Shown here: one piece after another, positions 17,334-25,680 of the stretch | How the letters are laid out: every line of letters starts with the position of its first letter | Numbering within the stretch: position 1 is the stretch's first letter | Assembly (NCBI RefSeq): GCF_016901995.1 | Contig: NZ_JACJLE010000006.1 | Span: 1-64,000, forward strand | Origin: Bacteroides caecigallinarum | GTDB taxonomy: Bacteria > Bacteroidota > Bacteroidia > Bacteroidales > Bacteroidaceae | Direction: 5' to 3' | DNA: 64,000 bases | Made by a program: the position numbers and the translations under genes | The notes under the pieces: model-generated | Told to the model about the DNA's origin: nothing | The model's input: only the letters and a program-made list of their open reading frames with translations | Databases searched by the model: none

Positions 17334-18560
17334 ATGAAATTATATTCTACATTATTGCTCATAGCGTGTTTAATAGCGCTTCCAGTGAAAACTTTAGGAC
17401 AAGAAGCAGAGATTGTAAAACAAGGTATTCATATTGCCAGTGATACAACAGTCGTTCTAAGTAAAAAAGAACTCAAAAGACAAAAAAAAGCCCAACGAAA
17501 CGTACATTATAATATTCTTGGAGGTCCGAGCTATACCCCTGATTTCGGTTTTTTGATAGGTGGTAGCGCACTGGTAACTTTCAGCATGAATCCAAAGGAC
17601 AGCACTATGAAGCGCTCGGTAGTTCCAGCTTCGGTAGCACTGATGTTCAAAGGCGGACTTAATATAGTAGTAAAACCACAATTGTTCTTCAAGAACGATA
17701 AATTCCGTATCTTTGGACAATTCATCTACAAGAACACACAGGAAAACTATTACGGAGTGGGATATACCACCAACAAGAATTACATCCGAGGCAAAGAAAC
17801 CAGCCAATACAAATACAGCGGAATACAGGTTAACCCATGGTTCCTTTTCCGTATAAAAGAAACAAACTTCTTTGCCGGTCCGCAGATTGACTTGAACTAC
17901 GACCACATGATGAATGTGGCTGAAGGTATAACACAAGACAAGAATTACATAAAGGCCGGAGGTACTGCCGACGGATACAGCAATTTCAGTTCCGGTCTGG
18001 GATTCCTGTTAAGTTACGACACACGCGACATTCCTGCCAATCCGTTTAAAGGTCTGTATTTTGATTTCCGCGGTGTAATGTATCAGAAATGGTTAGGTGG
18101 CGATGACAATTACTACCGTTTGGAATTCGACTACCGCCAGTACAAGTCGGTAGGCAAAAGGAAAGTCCTGGCATGGACAGTACAGAGCAAAAACGTATTC
18201 GGCAATAATATACCTCTGAACAAGTATGTACTTAGCGGTACGCCGTTCGACCTCAGAGGCTACTATATGGGACAGTTCCGCGACAAATCATCACATCTTG
18301 CAATACTGGAATACAGACAGATGTTCAATACCGACAGAAGTAACTGGTGGAAGAAAGTAGCCAACCGCTTAGGATACGTAGTATGGGGAGGCGCCGGTTT
18401 TATGGGACCGAATCCAGGCAAGATCGAAGGTGTACTGCCCAACGCAGGTGTCGGTCTGAGAATAGAAGTACAGCCACGTATGAATTTCAGACTTGATATA
18501 GGTAGGGACTTCGTAAACAAGCAGAACCTGTTCTATATAAATATGACAGAAGCATTCTGA
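17334..18560 (+). CDS. Omp85-type outer-membrane barrel, no POTRA
   Basis: A 408-residue protein with a signal peptide (MKLYSTLLLIACLIALPVKTLGQ) and a C-terminal Phe, as expected for an outer-membrane beta-barrel. After a short basic segment (KKELKRQKKAQRNVHY) the rest alternates in beta-strand fashion. The segment LRGYYMGQFRDKSSHLAILEYRQMF carries the R-G-Y/F loop-6 motif of the BamA/TamA superfamily. POTRA domains are absent, so it is a barrel-only member. The role may be protein or lipid insertion or surface adhesion; this cannot be decided. A strong terminator follows. Confidence 0.78.
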   Translation: MKLYSTLLLIACLIALPVKTLGQEAEIVKQGIHIASDTTVVLSKKELKRQKKAQRNVHYNILGGPSYTPDFGFLIGGSALVTFSMNPKDSTMKRSVVPASVALMFKGGLNIVVKPQLFFKNDKFRIFGQFIYKNTQENYYGVGYTTNKNYIRGKETSQYKYSGIQVNPWFLFRIKETNFFAGPQIDLNYDHMMNVAEGITQDKNYIKAGGTADGYSNFSSGLGFLLSYDTRDIPANPFKGLYFDFRGVMYQKWLGGDDNYYRLEFDYRQYKSVGKRKVLAWTVQSKNVFGNNIPLNKYVLSGTPFDLRGYYMGQFRDKSSHLAILEYRQMFNTDRSNWWKKVANRLGYVVWGGAGFMGPNPGKIEGVLPNAGVGLRIEVQPRMNFRLDIGRDFVNKQNLFYINMTEAF

Positions 18561-18583
18561 TAAAACATTTCATATATTAAAAA

Positions 18584-18617
18584 ACTCCGCAAGGTACGAT
18601 GACCTGCGGAGTTTTTT
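18584..18617. terminator. bidirectional terminator
   Basis: ACTCCGCAAGGT pairs with ACCTGCGGAGT (one bulge), flanked by A6 on the left and T7 on the right. It serves the barrel gene on plus and the PurF-like gene on minus. Confidence 0.85.
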
Positions 18618-18636
18618 TATATATGTCTTATTTATA

Positions 18637-20043
18637 TCAGAAACAGCTTGAACCGTCGAAACAGTGTGTACAAACCTTACACTTAGGAAGTCCGATAGCC
18701 TCAATCAAAGTTTCAAGGGTATTGAACTTCAGCGAAGTCAGTCCGAAACGAGACCTGATGCGCTCCACCAGTTCCTTATACTCAGGAGAATCAGTAGTAG
18801 CATACTTGTCAAGTTTAGCATTCTCATCACCTTCTATTTCCTTGATAATACGGCGTGTGATAAGTTCCATGTCACTCTTTGACGAAGTGAAACCGATAAA
18901 CGGACATCCGTAAATAAGCGGCGGACAAGCTATACGCATGTGTACCTCTTTTGCTCCGTAATCATAGAGAATATTCACATTATCGCGAAGTTGGGTACCA
19001 CGTACAATAGAGTCATCGCAGAACAACAGTCTCTTACCCTGAAGCATAGAGCGGTTAGGTATAAGTTTCATCTTTGCCACAAGCGAACGCATACTCTGAT
19101 TGCTAGGAGTAAAGCTGCGAGGCCAAGTAGGAGTATATTTTGCTATTGCACGATGATAAGGAATACCTTTTCCTTCGGCATAACCCAGCGCCATACCTAC
19201 ACCGGAGTCAGGAATACCGCAAGCGCAGTCCACTTCAGAATCGTCAGTCTGTCCCATCTTGTAACCGGACATAAAACGAACTTCCTCTACATTCCTTCCT
19301 TCGTATGAAGAAACAGGGAAACCATAGTAAACCCACAAAAAAGAGCAGATCTGCATTTTGTCATTAGGTTTGCGCATCTGCTCCAGTCCATCGGCGCGCA
19401 TACGGATAATCTCTCCCGGGCCGACATATTTTTCTATTTCAAAATCAAGGTTCGGCAAACTGCTCGACTCACTAGTTGCAGCATATGCGCCATTCTTCTT
19501 ACCGATGATAATCGGAGTACGTCCCCACTTGTCGCGCGCAACGATTATGCCATCTTCAGTAAGAATAAGCATTGAGCAAGAACCTTTTATCTTGTTGAAT
19601 ACATTCTCTATACCATCCACGAAATCCTTTCCCTGAACAATAAGCAATGCTACAAGTTCCGTCTGATTGGTTTTACCCATACTCATTTCCGACAGATGCA
19701 TGTTCGATGAAAGAAGCTCATTTACCAACTCCTCTTCATTATTGATTTTTGCCACTGTCACTATAGCGAACTTGCCCAAGTGAGAGTTTATCATAATAGG
19801 CTGCGGATCGGTATCGCTTATAACTCCAATACCTGCATTTCCTTTAAATTGCGGCAACTCTGATTCGAACTTAGTGCGGAAATAAGAACTTTCCAAACTG
19901 TGGATAGCGCGCATGAAACCCTCACCGGCAGAGTAAGTAGCCATTCCGGCACGCTTTGTGCCAAGGTGAGAATTATAGTCTGTGCCGTAAAACAAATCGG
20001 TCACACATTCAGCCTTAGAGACTGTACCAAAAAAACCTCCCAT
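18637..20043 (-). CDS. PurF-like amidophosphoribosyltransferase lacking Cys nucleophile
   Basis: A 468-residue protein with the two-domain PurF layout. An N-terminal Ntn-type glutaminase-like domain fills residues 1 to about 230. A phosphoribosyltransferase domain follows with a clear PRPP motif (RLLFCDDSIVRGTQLRD) and CACGIPDSGVG. Normal PurF begins Met-Cys-Gly, and the Cys is the glutaminase nucleophile after Met removal. Here the start is MGGFFG, so that Cys is replaced by Gly and the next Cys is at residue 12. The C-terminus is Cys-rich (CKVCTHCFDGSSC), possibly metal binding. It may use free ammonia or another nitrogen donor, or have a changed role. The start is supported by the lack of a longer in-frame start. 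Confidence 0.82.
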   Translation of the reverse strand: MGGFFGTVSKAECVTDLFYGTDYNSHLGTKRAGMATYSAGEGFMRAIHSLESSYFRTKFESELPQFKGNAGIGVISDTDPQPIMINSHLGKFAIVTVAKINNEEELVNELLSSNMHLSEMSMGKTNQTELVALLIVQGKDFVDGIENVFNKIKGSCSMLILTEDGIIVARDKWGRTPIIIGKKNGAYAATSESSSLPNLDFEIEKYVGPGEIIRMRADGLEQMRKPNDKMQICSFLWVYYGFPVSSYEGRNVEEVRFMSGYKMGQTDDSEVDCACGIPDSGVGMALGYAEGKGIPYHRAIAKYTPTWPRSFTPSNQSMRSLVAKMKLIPNRSMLQGKRLLFCDDSIVRGTQLRDNVNILYDYGAKEVHMRIACPPLIYGCPFIGFTSSKSDMELITRRIIKEIEGDENAKLDKYATTDSPEYKELVERIRSRFGLTSLKFNTLETLIEAIGLPKCKVCTHCFDGSSCF

Positions 20044-20179
20044 TCTTTTAAAACAATTAAATTAGTTTAAGCGGAACAAAAGTACAAAAAATTCAGAAAA
20101 TATGCATAAGCATGAAGGTATAAAGGTTACAAAAAAAATCGCTCAAACTACAATCTGAAAACAAAAAAACATGTTTTAC

Positions 20180-20210
20180 TTTGGATAACCCTCATTATGC
20201 ATTACCTTTA
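20180..20210 (+). promoter_or_regulatory. promoter of the HAD phosphatase gene
   Basis: TTTG at 20180-20183, a 19-base spacer, and TACCTTTA at 20203-20210 fit the Bacteroides -33/-7 consensus with one mismatch. Because the -33 box overlaps a possible TTG start at 20181, the real start must be downstream, at 20235. Confidence 0.65.
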
Positions 20211-20234
20211 CGCGAAATAAAAACTTATAACCAA

Positions 20235-20879
20235 ATGATACAGAAAACTTACAAGGCTTATCTTTTCGATTTCGACTATACACTCGCCGACTCGTCACGC
20301 GGCATAGTTATGTGTTTCAGAAATGTACTCGCCACGCACGGACATGAAGGCATCAGCGACGAAGCCATAAAGCGTACCATAGGAAAAACTCTTGAGGAAT
20401 CATTCACTATACTTACAGGCATAGACGATAAAGAAACTCTGGCCGCCTACCGCAAAGAATATGTGACACAAGCCGACAAACTAATGACAGCAAACACAGT
20501 TTTGTTTCCGGAAACACTCGATGTGCTCTCACGCCTGAAGGAAAGAGGAGCAAAAATCGGAATAATCTCTACAAAGTACAGATACAGAATAATGGAACTG
20601 TTGGAAACGAAACTGCCTGAAGGATTTCTTGACATAATCGTAGGCGGAGAGGATGTAAAAACTCCAAAGCCTTCGCCCGAGGGATTGATGTTCGCCATAG
20701 GTCATCTGGGATTAGAAACAGCAGATGTCCTGTATTGCGGCGACAGCACCGTAGATGCGGAGACGGCACGCAACGCCGGAGCTGATTTCGCAGGTGTACT
20801 GCACGGGATGACCACTCGATATGAACTTGAAATGTATCCTCACGTGAAAATAATGGACACCCTTGATGAAATTCTCTGA
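20235..20879 (+). CDS. HAD-superfamily phosphatase (phosphoglycolate phosphatase-like)
   Basis: A 214-residue cytoplasmic hydrolase. The frame extends upstream to a TTG at 20181, but a promoter occupies that region, so the ATG at 20235 (MIQKTYKAYLFDFDYTLADS) is taken as the start. Motif I is DFDYTLADS, with the nucleophile Asp and general acid Asp. Motif II is the Thr in IGIISTK, motif III the Lys in TPKPSPEG, and motif IV the acidic pair region YCGDSTVDAETARNAGA. The helical cap inserted after motif I makes it a C1-cap member like Gph/PgmB. The substrate is a small phosphate ester that cannot be specified. A 22-bp-period repeat follows directly. Confidence 0.85.
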   Translation: MIQKTYKAYLFDFDYTLADSSRGIVMCFRNVLATHGHEGISDEAIKRTIGKTLEESFTILTGIDDKETLAAYRKEYVTQADKLMTANTVLFPETLDVLSRLKERGAKIGIISTKYRYRIMELLETKLPEGFLDIIVGGEDVKTPKPSPEGLMFAIGHLGLETADVLYCGDSTVDAETARNAGADFAGVLHGMTTRYELEMYPHVKIMDTLDEIL

Positions 20880-20887
20880 CATAATTG

Positions 20888-20975
20888 GCGTAACACGAAC
20901 GTGTAACGGGCGGAACACAAACGTGCAACGAGCGTAACACGAACGTGTAACGGGTGTAACACGAACGTGTAACGC
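20888..20975. repeat. four 22-bp tandem units
   Basis: Units start at 20888, 20910, 20932 and 20954. Each contains the dyad ACACGAACGTGT or a variant (ACACAAACGTGC in unit 2). Units 1 and 3 are identical and unit 4 differs at two positions. The array begins eight bases after the HAD stop and ends before the terminator of the convergent purine operon. Confidence 0.85.
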
Positions 20976-20998
20976 CAACTACGACAAGACATAAAAAA

Positions 20999-21034
20999 GG
21001 CGATGGCCGTCCACAAACAAGGCAGCCATCGCCC
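20999..21034 (-). terminator. terminator of the xpt-pbuX operon
   Basis: GGCGATGGC (from 20999) pairs with GCCATCGCC (ending 21034). On the minus strand it is followed by TTTTTTATG, a good Rho-independent terminator. It may also stop plus-strand transcription (CCTTATTTTG). Confidence 0.8.
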
Positions 21035-21056
21035 TTATTTTGATATTAAAACAATG

Positions 21057-22388
21057 TTATTCTTTTATTCTGATAAGAATATTAGCCAGAATAGCTGTAA
21101 GACCACCTGTAGTGATACCTGACGAGAATATGTTCTTTACAGTTTCAGGCAACTGAGAAAGTATCTCCGGAACAAGCTCAACACTAAGACCGAAAGAAAA
21201 ACTCAATGCCATTACCAAAGTAGCCTTTCTGTCAATCTTCTGAGAAGCGATAATACGTATTCCGGCTGCCGCCACAGTACCGAACATCAGCAGAGTGGCA
21301 CCTCCAAGTACCGGCTCAGGCATAAGCGAGAACACAAGTCCTACCGCTGGGAATAAACCGAGCAGGATAAGGAAACCTGCAATGAAATATCCCACATAGC
21401 GGCTGGCAACACCTGTAAGCTGAATCATACCGTTGTTCTGTGCGAAAATCGAGTTAGGGAAAGAGTTGAAGATACCTGCAAGCATAGAGTTGAAACCATC
21501 GGCAAGGATACCTCCCGAAGCACGTTTTACAAACTTCTCTCCTTCTACAGGCTCGCCTGAAATAAGCGAATTGGCAGTCACATCGCCATATGCCTCAATG
21601 GCTGTGATAAGATAGACAAGTCCCAGACCGATGATGGCAGAGATATCGAACGAGATACCATATTTGAAAGGTATAGGAATATTGAAACCTCCATAGCTCT
21701 GCACAGACGAGAAATCTACCATACCCAAAGCCCAGGCTACGACATATCCCACCAGAAGACCTATAACGATGGAACTCATGCGGAGATAGCGGTTCGAACT
21801 ACGGTTGAAGATTATGATAAGCACAAGAACCAAAGCTGCCAGACCAACGTGCTGGAACGCTCCGAAAGTACCGTCATTCTGTGCCGTTACACCTCCTCCG
21901 CATGCAGATATACCTACTTTGATAAGGCTCATACCAATAAGGGTAACCACTATACCCGACACTAGCGGAGTGATAATCTTACGTGTATATTTAAGCACGC
22001 GGCTGATAAGCATCTCGACAGTAGAAGCAGCAATAGTTGCTCCGAAAATAGAGGACAATCCTCCTGTCAGTCCGGCTGAAATGATAGGACCGATAAAAGA
22101 GAAACTTGTTCCCTGAATACATAAAAGTCCGCAACCGATAGGTCCTACCTTTCTGCACTGTATGAAAGTAGAAATACCAGACGCGAAAAGTGCCATGGAA
22201 ACAAGGAAACCGGTAGTTTCGATGTCAAGTCCCAACGCTCCTGCTATGATAAGCGGAGGAGTGATGATTGCCACGAAAATAGCCAGCAAGTGTTGCAAGG
22301 CCGCAAAAATGGTATCCTTCAAAGGTGGGCGGTCGTTAAGTCCGTAAATCAGCCCCTCGCCTGGGGCTACATTCTGTTCATTTTCCAT
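21057..22388 (-). CDS. pbuX: xanthine/uracil permease (NCS2 family)
   Basis: A 443-residue inner-membrane symporter with 12-14 hydrophobic segments. QGTSFSFIGP (around residue 90) matches the NCS2 xanthine-branch motif Q-G-T-S-F, and the family signature region with the conserved Glu is visible (YLITAIEAYGDVTANS), followed by NSFPNSIFAQNNGMIQLTGV. It probably imports xanthine, possibly uric acid, driven by protons. It sits 32 bases downstream of a xanthine phosphoribosyltransferase gene on the same strand, the classic xpt-pbuX pair, which supports purine rather than uracil as the substrate. Confidence 0.9.
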   Translation of the reverse strand: MENEQNVAPGEGLIYGLNDRPPLKDTIFAALQHLLAIFVAIITPPLIIAGALGLDIETTGFLVSMALFASGISTFIQCRKVGPIGCGLLCIQGTSFSFIGPIISAGLTGGLSSIFGATIAASTVEMLISRVLKYTRKIITPLVSGIVVTLIGMSLIKVGISACGGGVTAQNDGTFGAFQHVGLAALVLVLIIIFNRSSNRYLRMSSIVIGLLVGYVVAWALGMVDFSSVQSYGGFNIPIPFKYGISFDISAIIGLGLVYLITAIEAYGDVTANSLISGEPVEGEKFVKRASGGILADGFNSMLAGIFNSFPNSIFAQNNGMIQLTGVASRYVGYFIAGFLILLGLFPAVGLVFSLMPEPVLGGATLLMFGTVAAAGIRIIASQKIDRKATLVMALSFSFGLSVELVPEILSQLPETVKNIFSSGITTGGLTAILANILIRIKE

Positions 22389-22395
22389 TTGTTGA

Positions 22396-22420
22396 TTTGA
22401 GTTTTTGAGTTTATGAGTTT
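22396..22420. repeat. AGTTTTTGAG low-complexity tract
   Basis: Three near copies of GAGTTTNTGA fill the gap between xpt and pbuX. It is of the same family as the tract between pepT and gcvT. Confidence 0.5.
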
Positions 22421-22993
22421 TTATTCTTCTTTAAGAACAATCTTACAGTCGTCAAGACTTTCAATGATGGCGAGTGACTCTACATGTACCCCCATGTTTC
22501 TGAGCTGTTCGCCTCCGTGTTGGAATGATTTCTCAATCAGGAATCCCATACCTACCAATTCAGCTCCCGCCTTGTTAACCAAGTCTATTATACCCTTGGC
22601 AGCATTACCGTTGGCAAGGAAATCGTCAATGAAAAGCACTTTATCACCAGGACACAGATAGTCGCTGCTTACGCATACATCATAATTTCTGTCTTTAGTA
22701 AAAGAATAAACAGTAGTGGTGAGCATATTCTCCATTGTGCTTGGTTTCTTTTTCTTTGCGAAGACTACGGGAAGTTCAAGCAAATAGCCCACCATGATGG
22801 CAGGAGCGATACCACTTGCTTCGATAGTCAGCACTTTGTTAATTTTGGTACTGGCAAAACGCCTTACAAATTCCACCGCCATGGATTTCATCAGAATAGG
22901 GTCCATCTGATGATTGATAAAGTTATCAACTTTAAGGATACCACCTTCAAAACATTTTCCGTCGCGCAATATCCGTTCCTTCAGTGCTTTCAT
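22421..22993 (-). CDS. xpt: xanthine phosphoribosyltransferase
   Basis: A 190-residue cytoplasmic enzyme converting xanthine and PRPP to XMP for purine salvage. The start [25 protein letters not shown] and the HQMDPILM segment are typical of Xpt. The PRPP-binding loop is [16 protein letters not shown] (about residues 124-139). [17 protein letters not shown] and [12 protein letters not shown] are the other substrate-binding stretches. It is the first gene of the pair with the permease. I looked for a purine riboswitch upstream and saw none; a -7 box lies 47-54 bases before the start. Confidence 0.93.
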   Translation of the reverse strand: MKALKERILRDGKCFEGGILKVDNFINHQMDPILMKSMAVEFVRRFASTKINKVLTIEASGIAPAIMVGYLLELPVVFAKKKKPSTMENMLTTTVYSFTKDRNYDVCVSSDYLCPGDKVLFIDDFLANGNAAKGIIDLVNKAGAELVGMGFLIEKSFQHGGEQLRNMGVHVESLAIIESLDDCKIVLKEE

Positions 22994-23039
22994 ACGTGCA
23001 ACTAATAATTAAAAGAGTTTCTAAATGATTTTGAAAGTG

Positions 23040-23073
23040 CAAAATTACAAGAAATTTCTTTATGTATTACAAA
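23040..23073 (-). promoter_or_regulatory. promoter of xpt-pbuX
   Basis: On the minus strand, TTTG (23070-23073), a 22-base spacer and TAATTTTG (23040-23047). The -7 box is a full match and the spacer is slightly long. The leader is about 45 bases, too short for a riboswitch. Confidence 0.5.
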
Positions 23074-23087
23074 ATAATGACATTATA

Positions 23088-24008
23088 TTACACCGAAGCC
23101 CCATTTAATATTACTTCATCCAACGTTATGACATTCCAATCCGTTACTTCATTACCTGTCATCACCAGTTTACCGTCAATAACCCTCAATGTAATTTTAT
23201 TGAAACTTCCACCTGCAAAATTATTACCCAAATTGGCTGAAGCCTCGTATTCTTTGTCGCCGGAAATATATCTCAATGTAAATCTAAGCGGCGTCTGCAG
23301 TGTGACAGGATTAATAAGTACAGTAACAGCCGACAAAGAAGACAAATCATTAATCCGTAATACTGAGATGTCATCAGATCCACTTTTCTTCATTCCCTCA
23401 GATGATGTATCGAATGAATAGACATGAGGAGTAACTATACCCTCGCCGGAAAAGCTACACTCTTTCATGGAAAATGACTGTGACTGGTCGTCATTGATGA
23501 CACTCAGATGCAACAGAGAATAAACGTGTACAAAAGAATTTTCCCCACTGAAAGATACAATTCCGTTATTATCAGAATAAGAAGTAACACATTTTCCTAC
23601 CAGAAAGTCTTTTTCGCCGATATCAGATATATTACCTGACTGTACAGACAGATCAGGCATAGGGACAGAAGAGCGCAATACATTATCGGTTTGTACACAC
23701 GGATAATATGCCAGGAACTCAAAATCATCAGTACGGTTCTCCCACATCATACTGTTTTCCGTAGCCCAATTGCCATTCCTGTATGTCCACTCAACAGGAT
23801 TATCAATATTCTCTATAAACATGCCTGTAATATCATTTTCACGGAAATCAACACTTCCGTCAACTGAAGTTACTGTTCTTGAAAATGGAGAGTTCCCTAC
23901 TTCAACAAATAATTTTACAGCCATATCATCATTAAACGGCAATTCATTTTTACATGAACAAAAAATCAGAGGCAATGATACCAGATAAAAGACTTTAGAC
24001 ATAATCAT
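23088..24008 (-). CDS. fimbrillin-family (Mfa-like) lipoprotein
   Basis: A 306-residue secreted protein. The N-terminus is a lipoprotein signal (YLVSLPLIFCSCKNE; Cys about 19). Mature sequence is beta-rich with features of the Bacteroidetes fimbrillin families: an early SRTVTSVDGSVDFRENDITGMF stretch, FEFLAYYPC, a repeated VTVLINPVTL segment and a C-terminal GGSFNKITLRVIDGKLVMTG. Such proteins form or cap surface fimbriae after lipoprotein processing. No partner mfa/fim genes are adjacent, so it is an orphan. The call rests on pattern recognition of segment order, without alignment. Confidence 0.65.
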   Translation of the reverse strand: MIMSKVFYLVSLPLIFCSCKNELPFNDDMAVKLFVEVGNSPFSRTVTSVDGSVDFRENDITGMFIENIDNPVEWTYRNGNWATENSMMWENRTDDFEFLAYYPCVQTDNVLRSSVPMPDLSVQSGNISDIGEKDFLVGKCVTSYSDNNGIVSFSGENSFVHVYSLLHLSVINDDQSQSFSMKECSFSGEGIVTPHVYSFDTSSEGMKKSGSDDISVLRINDLSSLSAVTVLINPVTLQTPLRFTLRYISGDKEYEASANLGNNFAGGSFNKITLRVIDGKLVMTGNEVTDWNVITLDEVILNGASV

Positions 24009-24107
24009 AAATAATTTATTTGTAATATCTAAACTTTCAAAAACGGATTTTATCCATTATTTAAACGTAAAAAAAGATTAAACTAAAGCTAAAACACAAT
24101 ATTTTCT

Positions 24108-24115
24108 TATTTTTG
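24108..24115 (+). promoter_or_regulatory. -7 element before alkaline phosphatase
   Basis: TATTTTTG matches TAnnTTTG, 24 bases before the ATG at 24139. No clear -33 box. I saw no obvious Pho-box-like direct repeat. Confidence 0.4.
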
Positions 24116-24138
24116 CACAAATCAAAAACCAAACAACA

Positions 24139-25560
24139 ATGAAAAAATTCCATTTATTATTTGCTCTCGTATTACTTTCGTGCAATTGGAGCTTTGCACA
24201 GCAGGCTAAATATGTATTTTATTTTATCGGCGACGGTATGGGTGTAAACCAGGTACAGGGAACAGAACTTTTCCAGGGTGAAATGAAAGGCGAAATAGCC
24301 ATCGAACCATTGTGTTTCACTCAATTTCCGGTATCTACGGTCGCAACCACTTTCTCCGCAACAAACGGAGTTACCGATTCTGCCGCAGCAGGTACTGCAT
24401 TGGCTACAGGCAACAAGACAAAAAACGGTGCTATCGGTGTATTGAAAGACCTTGAAACTCCTGTAAACAGTGTTGCCGTATGGGCAAAAAACAGCGGACG
24501 TAAAGTTGGAGTAGCAACAAGTGTCAGCGTCGATCATGCAACTCCGGCTGCATTCTATGCCCACGAAGCAGGACGCGGAAGCTATTACAACATTGGTGCC
24601 GATCTTTATGCCGCAGGATTTGATTTCTACGCAGGTTCAGATTTTATGGAACCGGACAATAAGGAAGACAAAAGCGCAAAGAACCTTTACAAAATGGCTG
24701 ACGAATACGGTTATTCTATCGCCAGAGGTTATAATGACTATACCAAGAAAAGCGCTAAAGCCGACAAGATGATCCTTTTCCAAAGTGAAGAAGCCTCATC
24801 AAAAGACAGAAGTGCCATTCCATATGCTATAGACAGAACAGAGAAAGATCTTACACTGGAAGAAATTACACGTTCTGCCATAGATTTCCTTTCAAAAGAT
24901 TTAAGTAAAGGTTTCTTCCTGATGGTGGAAGGCGGAAAAATAGACTGGGCATGCCACAGCAACGATGCAGCAACTGCTTTCCGCGAAGTGCAGGATTTGG
25001 ACAAGGCTATCAGGCAAGCATACGAATTCTACAAACAACATCCTGACGAAACACTTATTGTGGTAACAGCCGACCATGAAACCGGTGGTATAGTATTAGG
25101 AACTGGAGAATACAGACTTAACCTGAAAGCACTGGATAACCAGAAAATGAGCGAAAGCGGATTTACCAAAGTACTGAATACACTGCGTAAGAAATATAAG
25201 AATAATGTTCCATGGGAATCAGTAAAGACAGCCTTGAAAGAGAACTTCGGTTTTTGGGATGAAATAAAGCTTTCAGAGGAACAGGAAAAACGCCTGGTAA
25301 ATGTTTACGAAAACACATTGAAGGGTCAGAATGCCAAAATGGAAAAAAGTGAGTATGCACGCGATGAAGCTCTTGCCGCAGAGGCTAAACGTATAGTAAG
25401 CGAAATAGCTCTTATCGGATGGACAAGTGGCGGACACTCTGCAGGATATGTACCTGTATTTGCTATCGGAGCCGGAGCTGAAAACTTCAGCGGAAGATTG
25501 GACAACACACAAATACCTGTCCTTATAGCAAAATCTGCAGGATATACAGTAGAAAAATAA
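24139..25560 (+). CDS. phoA: alkaline phosphatase
   Basis: A 473-residue periplasmic metalloenzyme with a cleavable signal (LLFALVLLSCNWSFAQQ). It hydrolyses phosphate monoesters through a phosphoserine intermediate: FIGDGMGVNQV (metal Asp), GVTDSAAAGTALATGNKTKNG (nucleophile Ser81 after Asp80), SVDHATPAAFYAH, MVEGGKIDWACHSND, VVTADHETGGI and the C-terminal WTSGGHSAG with metal-binding His. All key residues are present. Length fits the bacterial PhoA family. The Cys at residue 15 could suggest a lipoprotein, but the FAQQ site after it favours signal peptidase I. The gene is monocistronic and convergent with the HhH gene. Confidence 0.93.
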   Translation: MKKFHLLFALVLLSCNWSFAQQAKYVFYFIGDGMGVNQVQGTELFQGEMKGEIAIEPLCFTQFPVSTVATTFSATNGVTDSAAAGTALATGNKTKNGAIGVLKDLETPVNSVAVWAKNSGRKVGVATSVSVDHATPAAFYAHEAGRGSYYNIGADLYAAGFDFYAGSDFMEPDNKEDKSAKNLYKMADEYGYSIARGYNDYTKKSAKADKMILFQSEEASSKDRSAIPYAIDRTEKDLTLEEITRSAIDFLSKDLSKGFFLMVEGGKIDWACHSNDAATAFREVQDLDKAIRQAYEFYKQHPDETLIVVTADHETGGIVLGTGEYRLNLKALDNQKMSESGFTKVLNTLRKKYKNNVPWESVKTALKENFGFWDEIKLSEEQEKRLVNVYENTLKGQNAKMEKSEYARDEALAAEAKRIVSEIALIGWTSGGHSAGYVPVFAIGAGAENFSGRLDNTQIPVLIAKSAGYTVEK

Positions 25561-25589
25561 ACTATACAGCCACAATAGTTTTAAAATAT

Positions 25590-25652
25590 TTATCAGCCGT
25601 TTGGAAATTGTCAGGTGAATGTTCAACCGGACAGTTGCCAAACGGCTGATAA
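25590..25652. terminator. long perfect hairpin between convergent genes
   Basis: TTATCAGCCGTTTGG (25590-25604) is perfectly complementary to CCAAACGGCTGATAA (25638-25652). The interior continues the stem imperfectly (TGTC/GACA). There is no T-run on either strand, so termination may rely on the stem alone; it may have another role. Confidence 0.6.
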
Positions 25653-25680
25653 CATATAATGGAAAAGAACTGCTAACTCC

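Noticed and set aside
20181-20234. TTG start and extra 18 codons for the HAD gene
   Set aside because: A -33/-7 promoter lies on these bases, so they are not translated.
20888-20975. CRISPR-like array
   Set aside because: Units are contiguous 22-mers without unique spacers, and no cas genes are present; it is a simple tandem repeat.
22994-23087. Purine riboswitch upstream of xpt
   Set aside because: The leader after the predicted promoter is about 45 bases, and no three-way-junction pattern is visible.
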